From positions 372,001 through 436,000 of the forward strand of contig JANATG010000018.1 in NCBI GenBank assembly GCA_029449235.1: DNA of 64,000 nucleotides, read 5' to 3'. This document shows positions 1 through 11,400 of the stretch, piece by piece (position 1 is the first letter of the stretch; every line of letters begins with the position of its first letter). The notes under the pieces were generated by a model. The model worked only from the letters and a program-made list of their open reading frames with translations, did no database searches and was not told the DNA's origin. The translations under genes and the position numbers were made by a program. The stretch is from Linnemannia schmuckeri (taxonomy: Eukaryota > Mortierellomycota > Mortierellomycetes > Mortierellales > Mortierellaceae).

Positions 1-1740
1 GTTGACCAGGAGGCCGAGGGAAATCCTTCTGGAGCTGGTCATGTTGCGATGGGATCGGATGATACCACTGGATCGTCGGCTCTGAGCGACAGCCAATTGC
101 AGGCGAACTTGGAAGGTCTCTCGATGGGCTCCGAGACATCTTCCCGCTACTCACGATCCACCATCGCATCCTCCATCTTGAACGCCTCAGGATCAGCCCC
201 AAGTTCTGGCCAGGATGCCCTATCGAGTCAGCCCCTCTCGCTTGATGCCCGATCACCTTCGCAGGCCGACCGTTCAGCGTCTTCCTTCATGGTGATGCAG
301 ACCTCGCCGCTGCTCCTTGCACTCAGGAACGGTGTTCAGTTTAGTCTGGATGATCTGTACGAGGTTTACCCTATGGCTGAGTTTATGCTTCAGAACGGAG
401 CTGCAAGCAACCTCAGTGTCGAGGTCAAAATGCTGGACGGGGAAACAGAGACGTCGGCACAAGTTTCGACCGCTGGCGATGGATCCGCTGAGGATACTGT
501 TGTCTCTACTCCGGGAACTTCCGCCTCGCCCGTTGATCTTTCAGGGTCTGCCAGCAGCAACAATGGATGGGACTCGACGGTGGATCCAGAGGATATCAAG
601 CATTTTCAGCAGCGATCCAACCGACGGAGCTTGGGCCAGGTCGTTCACATGAGAGGGGAAGGAGGTGGCACAGCCATGGAATATCTCCGATCCAAAAGTG
701 CCGCCCGCGGAGAGCCCATGCCAGGATCCCCACCCATCAATGGTGACTCGTCCACCAGCGTCACTTTCAGCTCGCCACCCAATTCGGGAGCCTCTTTGAC
801 GCTATCCCCACGGCTCCGCCCACACGGGCCAGCGCCCTTGGCTGGATCTGTGAGTGCACCTACATCTGTCGTCTCATCGCCTTCAGCTGCTGGATCATAC
901 CCAACTAACGTCTATCGTCAGCAGCAACCCTCATCAATGCAACAGGATCTTTCAAGTCTTTTTGTGAAGCGCAGAGAGAGTGATGGAGGACTCGGAACAT
1001 CCCTCTTTGCTGCCTCCAGGGCAACCACCGAGGCTGCCGAGAAGTCAAAGGGAGCCGTCGCGATCCCTGGAGCACAAAAGCCTGGGAACGGCGAATACAC
1101 CCTCCAAAACGCCGCCAACATCTCGGCATCTTCAGCCAACCACTCTGAGCACTTTGAATCTTCACCTTCGCCACGCAGCCACCATCACCATCACTCGTCG
1201 TCCTCGTCAACACCTCAAGGGCTTTATGCACTCTCACACTCGATGTCGTTGTCGGGAAGCCGCGCTAACAAGGTCAAGGCGCAACTGTCCAAAAGTCTCA
1301 GACTCTCAGCGGCGTACATCAAGAACAACATGATGAAGGAGGACAAGGAAAGTGCAGTCCCCACAATCACCCACACTGTGGCCTCTCCTCCCTCTGCCCC
1401 CCGGGCAGCCATGATGTCACCCAAGGCTACTCCCGCCAATAGCAACAACAGTGGTATCGCAGAATTGGTGGCTGAGCCGATCGAATTGCCGCCCTCAACT
1501 TCTTCTACCCCCAGTATTACTTCGAGTATTACTGAGGGAGAGCCATTGTCGGGACCGTATGTGTTTTTGATGAAGAAGGGGTCCCTCCCACCTGCTGGAT
1601 CCTCCACCGGAAGCACTGCTGCTATGACTACTGCAATGACTACGACTGCCACGACTACAATGACAAGCGCTGCACCAGCAACCACTACCACTTCCACCAT
1701 CGCCACAGTTACCCCTTCTGATACTCAGTCCATTCATTAG
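1..1740 (+). CDS. 3' part of a Ser/Thr-rich low-complexity protein (5' end outside window)
   Basis: The frame is open from base 1 to the TAG at 1738-1740, giving 579 visible residues. The first ATG (49) is probably internal, because codons before it are open to the window edge. No catalytic domain is visible. The chain is rich in Ser, Thr, Pro and Ala, with a His run near residue 397, a short basic amphipathic stretch near 420-445 (KVKAQLSKSLRLSAAYIKNN), and a Thr/Met/Ala-rich tail encoded by an ACTACN-type repeat. This looks like the disordered C-terminal tail of a larger regulatory or signalling protein whose domain lies upstream. I do not recognise the family. A 24-nt poly-T run follows the stop at 1752-1775. 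Confidence 0.7.
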   Translation, partial: VDQEAEGNPSGAGHVAMGSDDTTGSSALSDSQLQANLEGLSMGSETSSRYSRSTIASSILNASGSAPSSGQDALSSQPLSLDARSPSQADRSASSFMVMQTSPLLLALRNGVQFSLDDLYEVYPMAEFMLQNGAASNLSVEVKMLDGETETSAQVSTAGDGSAEDTVVSTPGTSASPVDLSGSASSNNGWDSTVDPEDIKHFQQRSNRRSLGQVVHMRGEGGGTAMEYLRSKSAARGEPMPGSPPINGDSSTSVTFSSPPNSGASLTLSPRLRPHGPAPLAGSVSAPTSVVSSPSAAGSYPTNVYRQQQPSSMQQDLSSLFVKRRESDGGLGTSLFAASRATTEAAEKSKGAVAIPGAQKPGNGEYTLQNAANISASSANHSEHFESSPSPRSHHHHHSSSSSTPQGLYALSHSMSLSGSRANKVKAQLSKSLRLSAAYIKNNMMKEDKESAVPTITHTVASPPSAPRAAMMSPKATPANSNNSGIAELVAEPIELPPSTSSTPSITSSITEGEPLSGPYVFLMKKGSLPPAGSSTGSTAAMTTAMTTTATTTMTSAAPATTTTSTIATVTPSDTQSIH

Positions 1741-2334
1741 TTTATATGAGATTTTTTTTTTTTTTTTTTTTTTTTGCAACAACAAAAAGTCATGTAGAAA
1801 TAACAAGTAGAGTGAAAAGAAATAATCCGAGGAAAAACACGCCTTTTTTATGATAAACGAAATCCATCCTTCTATTTATTCAACGTTGTTCTTAATGTTT
1901 AAAGAAGTGCTACGGTGTTGGAGGCAAAGGGATGCTGGCACCGATCTTGATGGCGGTGTCTGGGCTCGAGCTTTGGTGGCGATGGCGGTGTTGTCGGCGG
2001 CTACGTCTAGCGAGCCAAGGAAGATTCCGAAGAATGATGGTGCGTGATCAGAGGCGGCGCTTGCGCCTGGTGCGTCGTTGGTAGCCTGAGCTGTCAGGAG
2101 TAAGCTTGCAAGCGAAACAAAGATGAATGTGCAGCCGTTCTCATTTTTTTATATGTGTTTGAAAGATGAGATCGGTGAGTTGCCTAAGTCTATTATTTTG
2201 TACGAAAAAAAAGGGGAGGTGATTCTGCATTCCTAAGATCAGTGTGAATCGAACTGTTCATTTAGATTGACAAATTTTGGTGGCGCTCTAACTTTTGCAG
2301 AAGGGCATCGAAAAATAGCGAAATAAAAAAACGG
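1741..2334. other. Intergenic, with a possible small secreted-protein remnant
   Basis: After the 24-nt T run (1752-1775) there is one coding-like patch. On the minus strand, about 2130 down to 1877, an open frame encodes a hydrophobic leader (FIFVSLASLLLTAQA) followed by about 65 Ala/Ser-rich residues and ends in TAA. It resembles a small secreted protein. However, its frame has no ATG: the only nearby ATG, just after a TATA-like stretch at about 2140-2150, is in another frame. It could be a decayed gene or one that needs an unseen 5' exon. Nothing else stands out. Confidence 0.3.
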
Positions 2335-2601
2335 TTACAAATCTCTGTAGCAATGGTTAGAAACACTATGCTCTATTATTGTCAAAGAGCTCATCGACTG
2401 AGAACTGCGGCTGATTTTCGTCCATCCGCTCCCCTTCTCGCCTCCCAACCGTCGATCTCGCCCCCTCGTATCTACACAAAACGAACCCCTGAGCAAGCGC
2501 AAGTTCGTCAACCCTTCAAGTAGTTTCAGGTATTCTGGTCGTCCGGACAAGGAGTCTCCCAAGCTCAGCATCGCAGAGAAGCAATTGCGCTTGCCCATCA
2601 T
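2335..2601 (-). pseudogene. Relic of the C-terminus of an F-box/LRR (type A) gene
   Basis: The minus strand reads FSAMLSLGDSLSGRPEYLKL and then a TNLRLLRGS segment. This matches the C-terminal block FPAMLSLGNTLEGRPGYLGH...LTKLKYL of the intact gene at 24360-26186. Downstream the match continues only in another frame: TVGRREGERMDENQPQF... aligns with TVGRREALWIGEHWPAL of the gene at 21857-24109. At least one frameshift therefore separates the two parts. No F-box or upstream repeats were seen nearby. It is a truncated, frameshifted fragment lying about 17 kb from the main cluster. Confidence 0.75.
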
Positions 2602-3314
2602 GCCGCATCGAGTTGCCCGTGTTCGTTCTTGGTCTAGGAGTTATGGCTTGAGCCATCTGACCGTTTTAGGGTTGGTCTATCACTGCGAGTCGAGGTGACC
2701 TTGTTGTTTTAATACTGGACCGATCAGTTGAATGCCAATTGGGCATTACCCTGTTATTTCTACTTTATTTTTTGTTTCGCTCTACTTCAAATTCTTTTTG
2801 AGCTTTGCTTTTATTTAATCCTCTTTTCTTCCCCTCTGTGAATCGCAGATCATCCTGTTGACGGGGGTTTTTCTTGTTTCCATTGCGGCGAAAAATCTAC
2901 ATAATAAAAATTAAATTTTCTGGGGTATCGAATCCCCCAACTTTGTGAGAATGTGTAGTGAGACGTATGCTATGTAATCGTGGGGTTTACTTCTGGATGA
3001 TTCTCTTTTGTTTTTTTTTCCCTCAACGTTAAGGCAAGGTAGCGGCTACTCGTATGTCTGGCGTGTGCTTGTTTTATGAGAAGGAAAGGAAGGAACGTTT
3101 GGTTTGAAAAACGCGTTCTTTCTTTTTTTTTAATTATAATTTTCATCACGTGGAGAAATCGACACTATTGGCCACCAAACACAAAAAAAGAAAGTCTCGC
3201 CTTTGTTGGCCCTCTCCCTCCGCGCAACCAAAGACACTTTTGAATGCTCCTGCCCCTCTCCCTTCTCTTCTTCCTCTCTCGACACGCCACCACCATCACC
3301 ATTCACCCTGCAGG
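2602..3314. other. Intergenic / promoter of the PHD-F-box gene
   Basis: AT-rich with short T runs (3008-3019, 3120-3130). It becomes C/T-rich over the last 150 bases before the ATG at 3315, which is typical of the promoters in this window. A small hairpin-like palindrome (GGGG...CCCC) sits at about 2921-2938. No gene is seen. Confidence 0.4.
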
Positions 3315-4987
3315 ATGAGCATCAGTAGGAAGAAGACCCCTCGTCGTCGATGTGTTTGCGGATCTGCCGAGCATTTCGGACTCATGGTACGCTTTACTGC
3401 TCATCAACAAACAGTCACCTACATTACCACCCCTTACCCCTGGGACACCTCTGCAATCGCAGTACCTGTTTGCTTATTCGACGACGTCTTAACACGAAGA
3501 CTACCTCTTTGGGAAATAACGAAATAGATATGCTGTGATGGGTGCAACTCTTGGATGCATGGCGCCTGTTTTAAGGTGACACAGAGGTCCTCGGCAGGAT
3601 TAGAAGCCTTCTATTGTCCGCACTGTAGACCTTCCAGCGCGACCGTGACAAGCGTGGCGACGAAACAAGCGTCAACAACAACAATAACAACAACATCAGC
3701 ACAGTCAAAAGTCAGGACAAAGATGGCAGGATTAAGGGTCTCGGCAAGGAGAGCGAAAGCAGAAGCTACAACTATGGCACTAAGGGCGGAGGATACGACG
3801 GCGACAGCTGAGCCAAAGATTACGAAAAAGTCAGCAAAGGCAAAGGTCGCGCCACTGCCGACAGTAGAACCACCTACGACAGCGGCAGCAGGGCCAAGTA
3901 CTAGGTCAAGGACAGCAAAGTCAAAAGTCGCGGTATCAACAGCAGAGCCAACAGCTACGATGATGTGGGTGGAGCTAAATGTTACGGTACCTACAGTAGA
4001 ATTGAAACCTACGATAACGACAGCCGAGCGAAGCACAAGGACAAGGACAGCTAGGCCAAAGACCACAGTATCGACGACACAGCCGACGGATACAATAATG
4101 GCGGTGAAGCTTAAGGTTCCAACAAGGACAGCAAAAGCGAAAGCTACGGCATCGACACTAGAGCCAAAGGTTGCAAAAAGGACTGTAGAACCAAAAGCCA
4201 CAACAACGACGGCAGAGCCAAAAGCTAAGACGAGGACATTGAAGGCAAAGATTATGGCACCGACGGCAGGACCGAAACATACGACAACGACGGTAGAGTT
4301 AAAGGCTAAGACAAGGACAGCAAAGCCAAAAGCTCCGGCACCATCGGCAGAGTCAAAGACTATGACAAAGACAAGAAAACCAAAAGCCATAGCACCGATG
4401 GAAGAACCAAAGGCTGAGACGAGGACAGCAGGCCCAAAAGCCACGACAGCGACACCAAAGCCAAAAGCTGCAACACCAAAGCTAAAGGCTACGACAGTGA
4501 CACCAAAGCCCTCAGCTACGACAAAGACAGGAAAGGCAAAATCTACGACGACAACAGCAAAACTGAAAACTATGACAAAGACAGCAAAGGTGACGACTAC
4601 CTTGAATCACAGGAAACGAGGCGCGGATCCCACTTCCTCCTCTATCATAGACTCGCCCTTTGCAAAACGACGGAAAGCAAAAGCCTCGGGTGTGCAAGCA
4701 GCGTCAGGTGATGGGTCAGTGACGGAGGAACAGAGTTTGTTGCCTCGTCGTCCGATATTCGTCAACATCATTCAAACCTCCAGGCTGCTGAAAATGAGCG
4801 ACGAGATCTTGATCTGGATTTTGATTTGGGTTCATTGTCAAAAATCGGTCTGCAGAGTGTCGAGTACCTGTAAGCGACTCTGGAGTGTCGCCCAGGACCC
4901 CTATTTGGTAAGCCTCTGGCTTGCTTGTGCCAAATTATTTATCACTCTAATTATTTATAACCTTCACAATATGCTCACGAGAAACAT

Positions 4988-5023
<36 letters not shown>

Positions 5024-6383
5024 AATGAACTAGTGGAAATTCATCACACTCCACCACGACACAGTCCTCCGACGACACTGGGATACGCAACTTCACCCTC
5101 GACTCTTGTCATCCAATATCTACGAACTCAACCTCGTCGGCGAAATCTCATCTCCAGTCCTCATTGATACGCTCAAACTCGACCAGTTTACAGGATTGAG
5201 GACTCTCCGACTGGAGGACATTCAAACCTACACCGTCTACCGACTCGCCAGCAAGTTGCCCTGGCTCAAGGTGTTTGAGGCAAGGAAGATCAAGGGCAAC
5301 AGTGACAGATGGGATTGGTCGCCCTTTAGCAATCTGACCCAGTTGGAGGAATTGCTGCTCTGGAGGAACGAGAAGCCGACGCAGACGTTCAGTCTTTCAG
5401 ACGACATGATGATTGAGACACCGGACGATGTGTATCCGGGAGATGGTGTCAATGGTGGGTTTGGCGGATTTGTGCAGTTGTCAAACTCAAACTCGCCTAT
5501 GATGGATTCTGATGAAGAGATGGCCGAAGATGACGATGGCACAGAGGATGCGATGGATACTGAAGGGAGTATCATAGGAGATCTAGAGGAGGTGGTCAGT
5601 GTGTATAGCCTCCAGAGTCTGGGAGCAGGAGCAGCGCCTGGATCAGGAACAGGAGGATCGGACGACAGCGGGGTATCGATAACCCCTGTCTATCAAACTC
5701 CACAACAACAACATCACCGAACACGGCGGCGGATGATGCCGCAACTCAAACGACTGGCCCTTGTCAACATTGTGAGCCCGACAGCCAACCGCGGAACGGA
5801 TAGTGTTATGCGAAGTCTGGTGTCTCGTGTCACCACATTTCTGCACTGGAACAGTTTCAACATTCTATTCCCTGTAGTCCGGACTGAATACGACCAGCTG
5901 GTGAATCTCACAATGGTTGAACCTTGTGAGCCAGCGTGGCAAGAAGGAACATGGCAAGAACACGCAGCTGTGTTCCGGACCATGAAGTTGCTCGAGACGA
6001 TCACATGGATCAACCCACATATGCAGCGACGGTACCTGATTCCGATTCTGGAAGTTTTGCTGCTGTCGCTCGACCGATTGCGTGTCATCCATATGATCTC
6101 GACGGACGAGGATACCCAGGTCCTGCAGATGATCCTGACACATGTTCTCGAGACGCGGTGGACAGGACAGTTGACGGTTTCGATTCAAGGTGATTTGGGA
6201 GCGGATCCGTCTGTGAGGGATTGGTGTACCTGTGCAAAGGAAGCTGTTAGAGTTGCGAATCTGGATGACGCGATGAAGGATCGGCCGTTAGTGTTTGCGG
6301 TCAAGCTGTTCCGCACTGAGTGGGATGAGGATGCTGGATTGAAACGACTTTGCCTTAAGGCCTGGCAGCAAACTTTGCATTAA
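3315..6383 (+). CDS. PHD finger / basic repeat / F-box-LRR protein (3 exons)
   Basis: Proposed CDS join(3315..3386, 3528..4907, 5034..6383), 933 residues; both introns are phase 0. Exon 1 plus the start of exon 2 build a complete PHD zinc finger: C13-x-C15, C27 and C30 (CCDGCNSW), H35, C38, C54-x2-C57, of the CxC type that often reads histone H3 tails. Residues about 75-370 are a Thr/Lys/Ala repeat with degenerate units like AEPKAKTRT. At about 445-490 follows an F-box (MSDEILIWIL...VSSTCKRLW...QDPYL-W), split by intron 2 just before its conserved Trp. Leucine-rich repeats then run to the end, with an acidic insert near 630-660. F-box proteins recruit substrates to SCF (Skp1-cullin) ubiquitin ligases. 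A chromatin-directed ubiquitin-ligase adaptor is inferred. Animal KDM2 joins PHD, F-box and LRR too, but with JmjC and CXXC domains that are absent here. Confidence 0.8.
3640..4620 (+). repeat. Degenerate tandem repeat coding for a Thr/Lys/Ala-rich basic linker
   Basis: Inside exon 2 of the PHD-F-box gene, short near-copies of an ACGACAGCAGAGCCAAAAGC-like unit recur about every 30-36 nt and encode variants of T-T-T-x-E-P-K-A-K-T-R-T-x-K-P-K. The encoded segment is strongly basic and almost free of aromatic residues, like histone-H1-type tails. Codon bias makes the opposite strand open as well (3611-4444); I treat that as a shadow. Confidence 0.75.
4908..5033 (+). other. Intron with a 32-nt poly-T run before the acceptor
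   Basis: The donor GTAAGC follows codon TTG and the acceptor is AACTAG. Bases 4990-5021 are uninterrupted T. The intron splits the F-box of the PHD-F-box gene. The continuation W-K-F-I-T-L is in frame (phase 0) and restores the expected F-box Trp, which supports the splice. Confidence 0.75.
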
Positions 6384-6515
6384 ACCTTTTTTTCCTAAGA
6401 CTAGCCAGCATTGCATATTTTTTATCTTTTTATTTTGTACATTTGCGCTTTTAAAAATCAAACAGAGTAAAAAAAAGAGCAACCAGTACTCCTTCTCCTT
6501 GAATGTTGTCTTTCC

Positions 6516-8361
6516 TTAAAATCCTCTGGGATTTCTGGCCTGCAAGAGACAGAGCATCTGGATCGAGTCTCCAAAGTAGGACCGGTCCTCCTCCAAGTTC
6601 TCCATCTCGTTCTGGACACGGCCCAGAGCAGGATGTTGCATGGTCCACATGGCAACAGATGCGGGGGCGGTGTAAGACAGGTCTGAGTAGGAACGGTCCG
6701 AGATCTTGTGGCCGTTCAGATGGTATCCTGCGTGGATCTCTGAGAGGGAGCCGAAAAAGTTTGCTTGGGCCGTCAAAGCTGGGCGAATCCTTTCGTCTCT
6801 TGTCAGAAGGTAATATACTGACAGGCGCCATCTATTATTTTTTATAGAGAGGAGGAATAAGTGTTAGTATGCACGTGCTTATAAAGAGTCAAGTTTGTAG
6901 TAGCTGTTTAGGTAGTACAGGGGTGCAACTTACGGGACACGGCAAGAATTCCAGTTGTAGTCCTAATGACGATGAAATCCAAAAACAGGGAAGAAGTGAA
7001 CAGGGTTAATTACCTCAACGGAAAAAAAATAGAAGTCAGCAAAAAGAACGTCGGACTCATACACAACATTCGTCATCGAACGCCCCATCGTCATGATCCA
7101 ATCCTGACTGTCCTTGTTAGCGTTTCTTATTTGCAACACAAAAAAAAAAGGTGTTACCTTGTCGTTATCACTCTCGAGGATCTTTTTAGCCGAGGGTTCA
7201 TAGTAGCCATTAGCAGATTGCTTCAAAAAGTCAGCAATCAAACCCGTATGGTTCAGCGCAAGCTGATGCTGGATCGTCATAATAATGCTATCCAACACTT
7301 TCCTCCACTCCTCGCACCGCTCAACATCCTCATTATAAAATGTCAAAAATCCGGACAGAATAAAATCCGAGGGTCGGGTAACATCCTTGTACTCACTCTC
7401 CTCTCCATACTGTGCTCCACCTGTATACCCCATGGCACCCATCTGCGGCTTGGGGATCTTCACCCAATCGCCCAAGGTCGGCATGTATGTATAAGGGTTA
7501 ATCTCGTGCTCAAGAATAGCCTTGCAGAGAGGGATCGCGATCTGGCGGTAGTCGTAACGGCCGCAAGGGGAACGGCCCCAGAGCCGGGCGGCGTAGAAGA
7601 GAGCTGTGGCGACGTCGACATCTCCGTCGGTAGCCGAGTTGGAACCGCCCTCGGGAGCGTTGGAATAGGTCCTGTTGTGCTTGTCGTCGATCTGTTGCCA
7701 GGCCAGGAGGCCGTTTTCGTTTCTGAAATGCAGGAACCAGCGGACGAGGCCGTCAAAGTCCTGTTGATTGTGCATCAGTACCGAGATCAACATTCCGTAT
7801 CCGATTGCTAAAGTGAAGACAGTAACGTGAACATGTAAGGTCAATTTTTGTTTGTGTCCGTTGAACAATATTTTTTTTTCCACGCGTGAGGGAGAGTGAC
7901 TTGTTGATAAAAAACACGGCCCCGCCCTCAATGTTTCTCTGGCCTATTCATAAGATACCTTCGGAGCAAGTGATGGCGTTGGCTTGCTCGACTTCGCCCT
8001 TCTTGTTGTAGTCGATGTAAATGAGATCGCCCCAGGAGCGCACGTAGTCTGCGCGCCACTGGCTGTATTTTTGTTCGATGGAGGGCATGTCTGGTTACTG
8101 ATTAGTGTTGTTCTGTTAATGTGAGGTGAATGTGGAAACGTTCATAAGAGGAGGCGTTGTGGTTAGGAGAGGGTGAAAGTGAATGCGAATGGGAGAGGAA
8201 TGAAGGAGAGAATGAATGAGTGGGAAGAGTTAATGAATGATAGAGAGAAGACAAAGTAAGAAAAGCGAGAGAAAGAAAAGAAAGAAAAGGCTGAAGTACA
8301 AAAATCACGTCTAAAAAATACCACATCCGATGTCATCCTGGGTGTCTTGGATATCGATCAT
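6516..8361 (-). CDS. Glycoside hydrolase family 8 enzyme (6 exons, N-terminus uncertain)
   Basis: Proposed CDS complement(join(6516..6831, 6934..6962, 7014..7112, 7158..7807, 7959..8090, 8322..8361)), 421 residues; phases agree at every junction. Hallmarks of GH8 are the catalytic-acid block CSEAIGYGMLIS, formed exactly across the 7807/7959 splice; the signature ATDGDVDVATALFYAARLW; and NSCRVPWRLSVYYL near the C-terminus, built from three exons. GH8 enzymes hydrolyse beta-1,4 glucans, chitosan or xylan with inversion. The exact substrate cannot be read here. The family is mainly bacterial, so ancient transfer is possible, but six exons show full domestication. The start at 8361 gives no signal peptide although such enzymes are normally secreted. 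An upstream exon is therefore likely, possibly beyond the (CT)n tract. The gene is convergent with the PHD-F-box gene. Confidence 0.8.
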
Positions 8362-8371
8362 TTCTTCCTTT

Positions 8372-8413
<42 letters not shown>
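8372..8413. repeat. (CT)n microsatellite
   Basis: About 40 nt of nearly pure CT repeat on the plus strand, just upstream of the first supported GH8 exon. It may lie in an intron or the 5' UTR. Confidence 0.9.
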
Positions 8414-11400
8414 ACGCACTCGTACTCGTACATCTGTCGGGAACGGCTTTTGCCCTTGTTACTGGGAGGAGGACTTGTTCGTTACCCATGGAACAACCAT
8501 TGTGCGCTTTTGCATTATTTGCTCTCATCTCTCAATTCCCAACAATGAGGTACATGCGTATGTGATGCAAATAGCCCTGGCTTTATTATCAAAAATTGAA
8601 TCTTTTTCTTGTCAACTTGTTATCACCAAACGCCGCTGGCAAAAGACATACTTAACAAAGAGACGAAGTATCGTCATGGATCCCATCGCCATGATCACCA
8701 TCATCACTATTCATCCCGTTCCCTTCATCATTGACACTTCAGCGACGAGCATCCGTCTTGCCCAGACCCACTTATCTGATCAATGAAGAGAAACAACAAA
8801 CTAGCTCAGGTACAAAAAAAACACAAGGGCTTCATTTTTTGTTGTCCTCTCTCCAGCCCCTACTATTGCTCATATTGCATTCACTCCATTGCCATAAACC
8901 ATGTACACATTCATCCAGAGAAGAAAGTGGTACAACAGCCCAGCAAACACCACGACTCCTGTTTTGAGCACGCTGTGTAGTGACAAAAATAAGTTGTACC
9001 ACCGTTTCCTATCATCAATCCCGGAAGAACGATCTTCACTTCTCCATGAGGCATTTTGATCCTCAAGAGAAAAAAAAATGTCTGATCACTCCCTCTATTC
9101 AATCGTCCTGCTCATTTTTTTTGTTCCTTCCTATTCTTTTCTGAATGTGGCGCCATACCCATACCCACATTCGATCTTTCGATGATAATGAAGATGAGGT
9201 TGACCGTAGCAAGAGCAAAGTCCCAATAGTCCACTTATTTGATCTAATAATGCGACTGTGGCAAGGCGTGAAAAAGGGAGGAGGTTTTGGTTAGAAGATT
9301 TAAGCTGTAGGACTTTTTTTCTTTCAGCCTCAGGCTGTTGCATTTTACAACAGGTGCTACGTTTGTCTGAAAGAGAAAAGGATTACCCTGATCCGACGGC
9401 TGCTGTTGCCCGACTATTGCCATGTGTGACAAGGAGAGTGGACTTTCGGAGGATGATGTGCTGAAAAAAAAAAAGCGAAAGAAAGGAAAGCAGAAGAGAA
9501 AGAAAGAAAGAAAGAAAGAGGAAAGAAGGAGGAGAAGGCAAGTCGAAGGTCATTCAGTTCTCTCGACATCCAGCGCCCTTTCATTGCTTTTGCTTTGTAT
9601 TGTGGTCGATTCTATCAATCTCACAACCTTTCTGCGCTCACAGCCCAGTCCTTCCTTCTTTCCCGCCATCTAACTCGCTGTCGACTTCTTTGTGAAGAGA
9701 CAAAAGCGCTTTTTCTCCCTCGCACAGCCAGAGAAGACAAACAAAAGAATTGAAGATGCGGCGAAAAAAACGCACTGCCACTACTACTTTTTTTTTCGCC
9801 TCCGCCACAAACCATTGATCGCTTTTATCGTATCTATCATTTTCTACACAAACCAGACTTCACATTCTTTTCATCTTTCCGAGGTCACCTTCGCCATCAA
9901 GCCCCCCCTGTTCGCCTGTTCAAAAAGCTGACTGCGCCAAAACTAAAAAGACCAATCCTATTGCATAATCCCGCCAGTGACCAAAAAGACTTACATATAC
10001 CTGACAAGGGTAGACCTAGAACACCCTTCTTTCTTTTGGCACAGATAAGCAGACACGCCTTACTGCAGCCCACGTCAGAGGGATTGTTGGCGTCGATGAA
10101 ACCAAGCACACAACAAATCAACAACAGGACACATTATTGTGTGTGTAACTGAACAAATAGCGCCTACATACACATATCGGCAAAGGTACCAGTGCTTTGA
10201 CTCAAATGTTCCTGGTAATGGTCTTTTGTAACAGGAAAAAAAACATTGGCTATGGTCGTACTACCTCAGTTACCCCCAGCCTCATCTCTGCACTAGCCCA
10301 TTGACATCACAGCTTGTAACCCTTCTTTTTCCCTGTGTGCTGCACATTCCGAGGGCTTCTTTTTTATAGCCGTTGAGGACGAGCATGCCTGCCTTTATAC
10401 TGTAGTCAACTTGGACGAAGAAAATAGTAAACAGGCATAACATGCAAACACAACAAAAACATAAGAAATGCAAGCGACAAAGTGGAGACTTGGAGCAAGA
10501 GAGCATGCATAATAACAACTACAACAAGTCAACAACAGACAATCAAACAACAGACAATCAAACAACAGACCAGCCCTTCCTTTTCCTTCTACTTGTGCAA
10601 AAGCACAATCCCCGATAACCTCCCTTTGGAGTAGATAGGTGACGATGTGGTCTTTCTTTCTTGCATAAAGAATGGGCTGCTGCACCCTTTCCTCCCTCTA
10701 TCTTTCAATGCATCCTCCTTCCTCCTTACCATGCTTTATCTTTTCCATCCTTCCGTCACTCCATGGTTTTACTCCTTGTGAACCCTTTTAGCCTAGTGAG
10801 GAATGAGACACACAGGGCATGCTTCTCGCCACCCTGTCTGGCTAATTTATCCTGTGTAAATACAGTAAACGATGACAGAAGAAGAAAAATAAGGGCAGGG
10901 CAAAAAATGACAGGGGAGGGGAAAGAAAGTAAAAAGGGAGGTTGCGATTTGGTAGAGAAGGGCAGAGGGACAGTCAGTCAGCTGCAAGTCTGACTTTAGA
11001 GAAAGGGGTGGCAATGCACGAACATACACCCAACCATACACACACAGAGAGAGAAGCATACAGACATGGACATACATACACAGACGTAGAACAACAATTA
11101 GGGTAGACCAAAATAGCACAACAACAACCACAACAACATCGACCACTGCTTTGATTTTAAAAATACAAAAGGGAAGCGTTCGTTTTTTAGATCTCTCATT
11201 CGTATCGTCTTCGATAACTCGTGCCTGACCATTGTTCCTCCCTCCCTACTCATCCCTATGTGATATACGTCCAGAAGTTGGCGCTATTCGTCCTTGTACT
11301 CTCACTAACTAATCCCTCTTTCTGGTCTAGTTCAAGCATACAGTAGTCCCGTTCTGCCTCTCTCTGTGGTTGTTCCTCTCTTCTTCTTACTTTGGGCGCA

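Noticed and set aside
1224..1706. Val-rich minus-strand ORF of 160 codons
   Set aside because: Antisense shadow of the Thr/Ala-rich tail of the first gene, produced by ACT/GCA repeats.
3611..4444. 277-codon hydrophobic ORF on the minus strand
   Set aside because: It is the reverse of the Lys/Thr/Ala repeat in the PHD-F-box exon; repeat codon composition removes stops on both strands. The plus frame has domain support on both sides.
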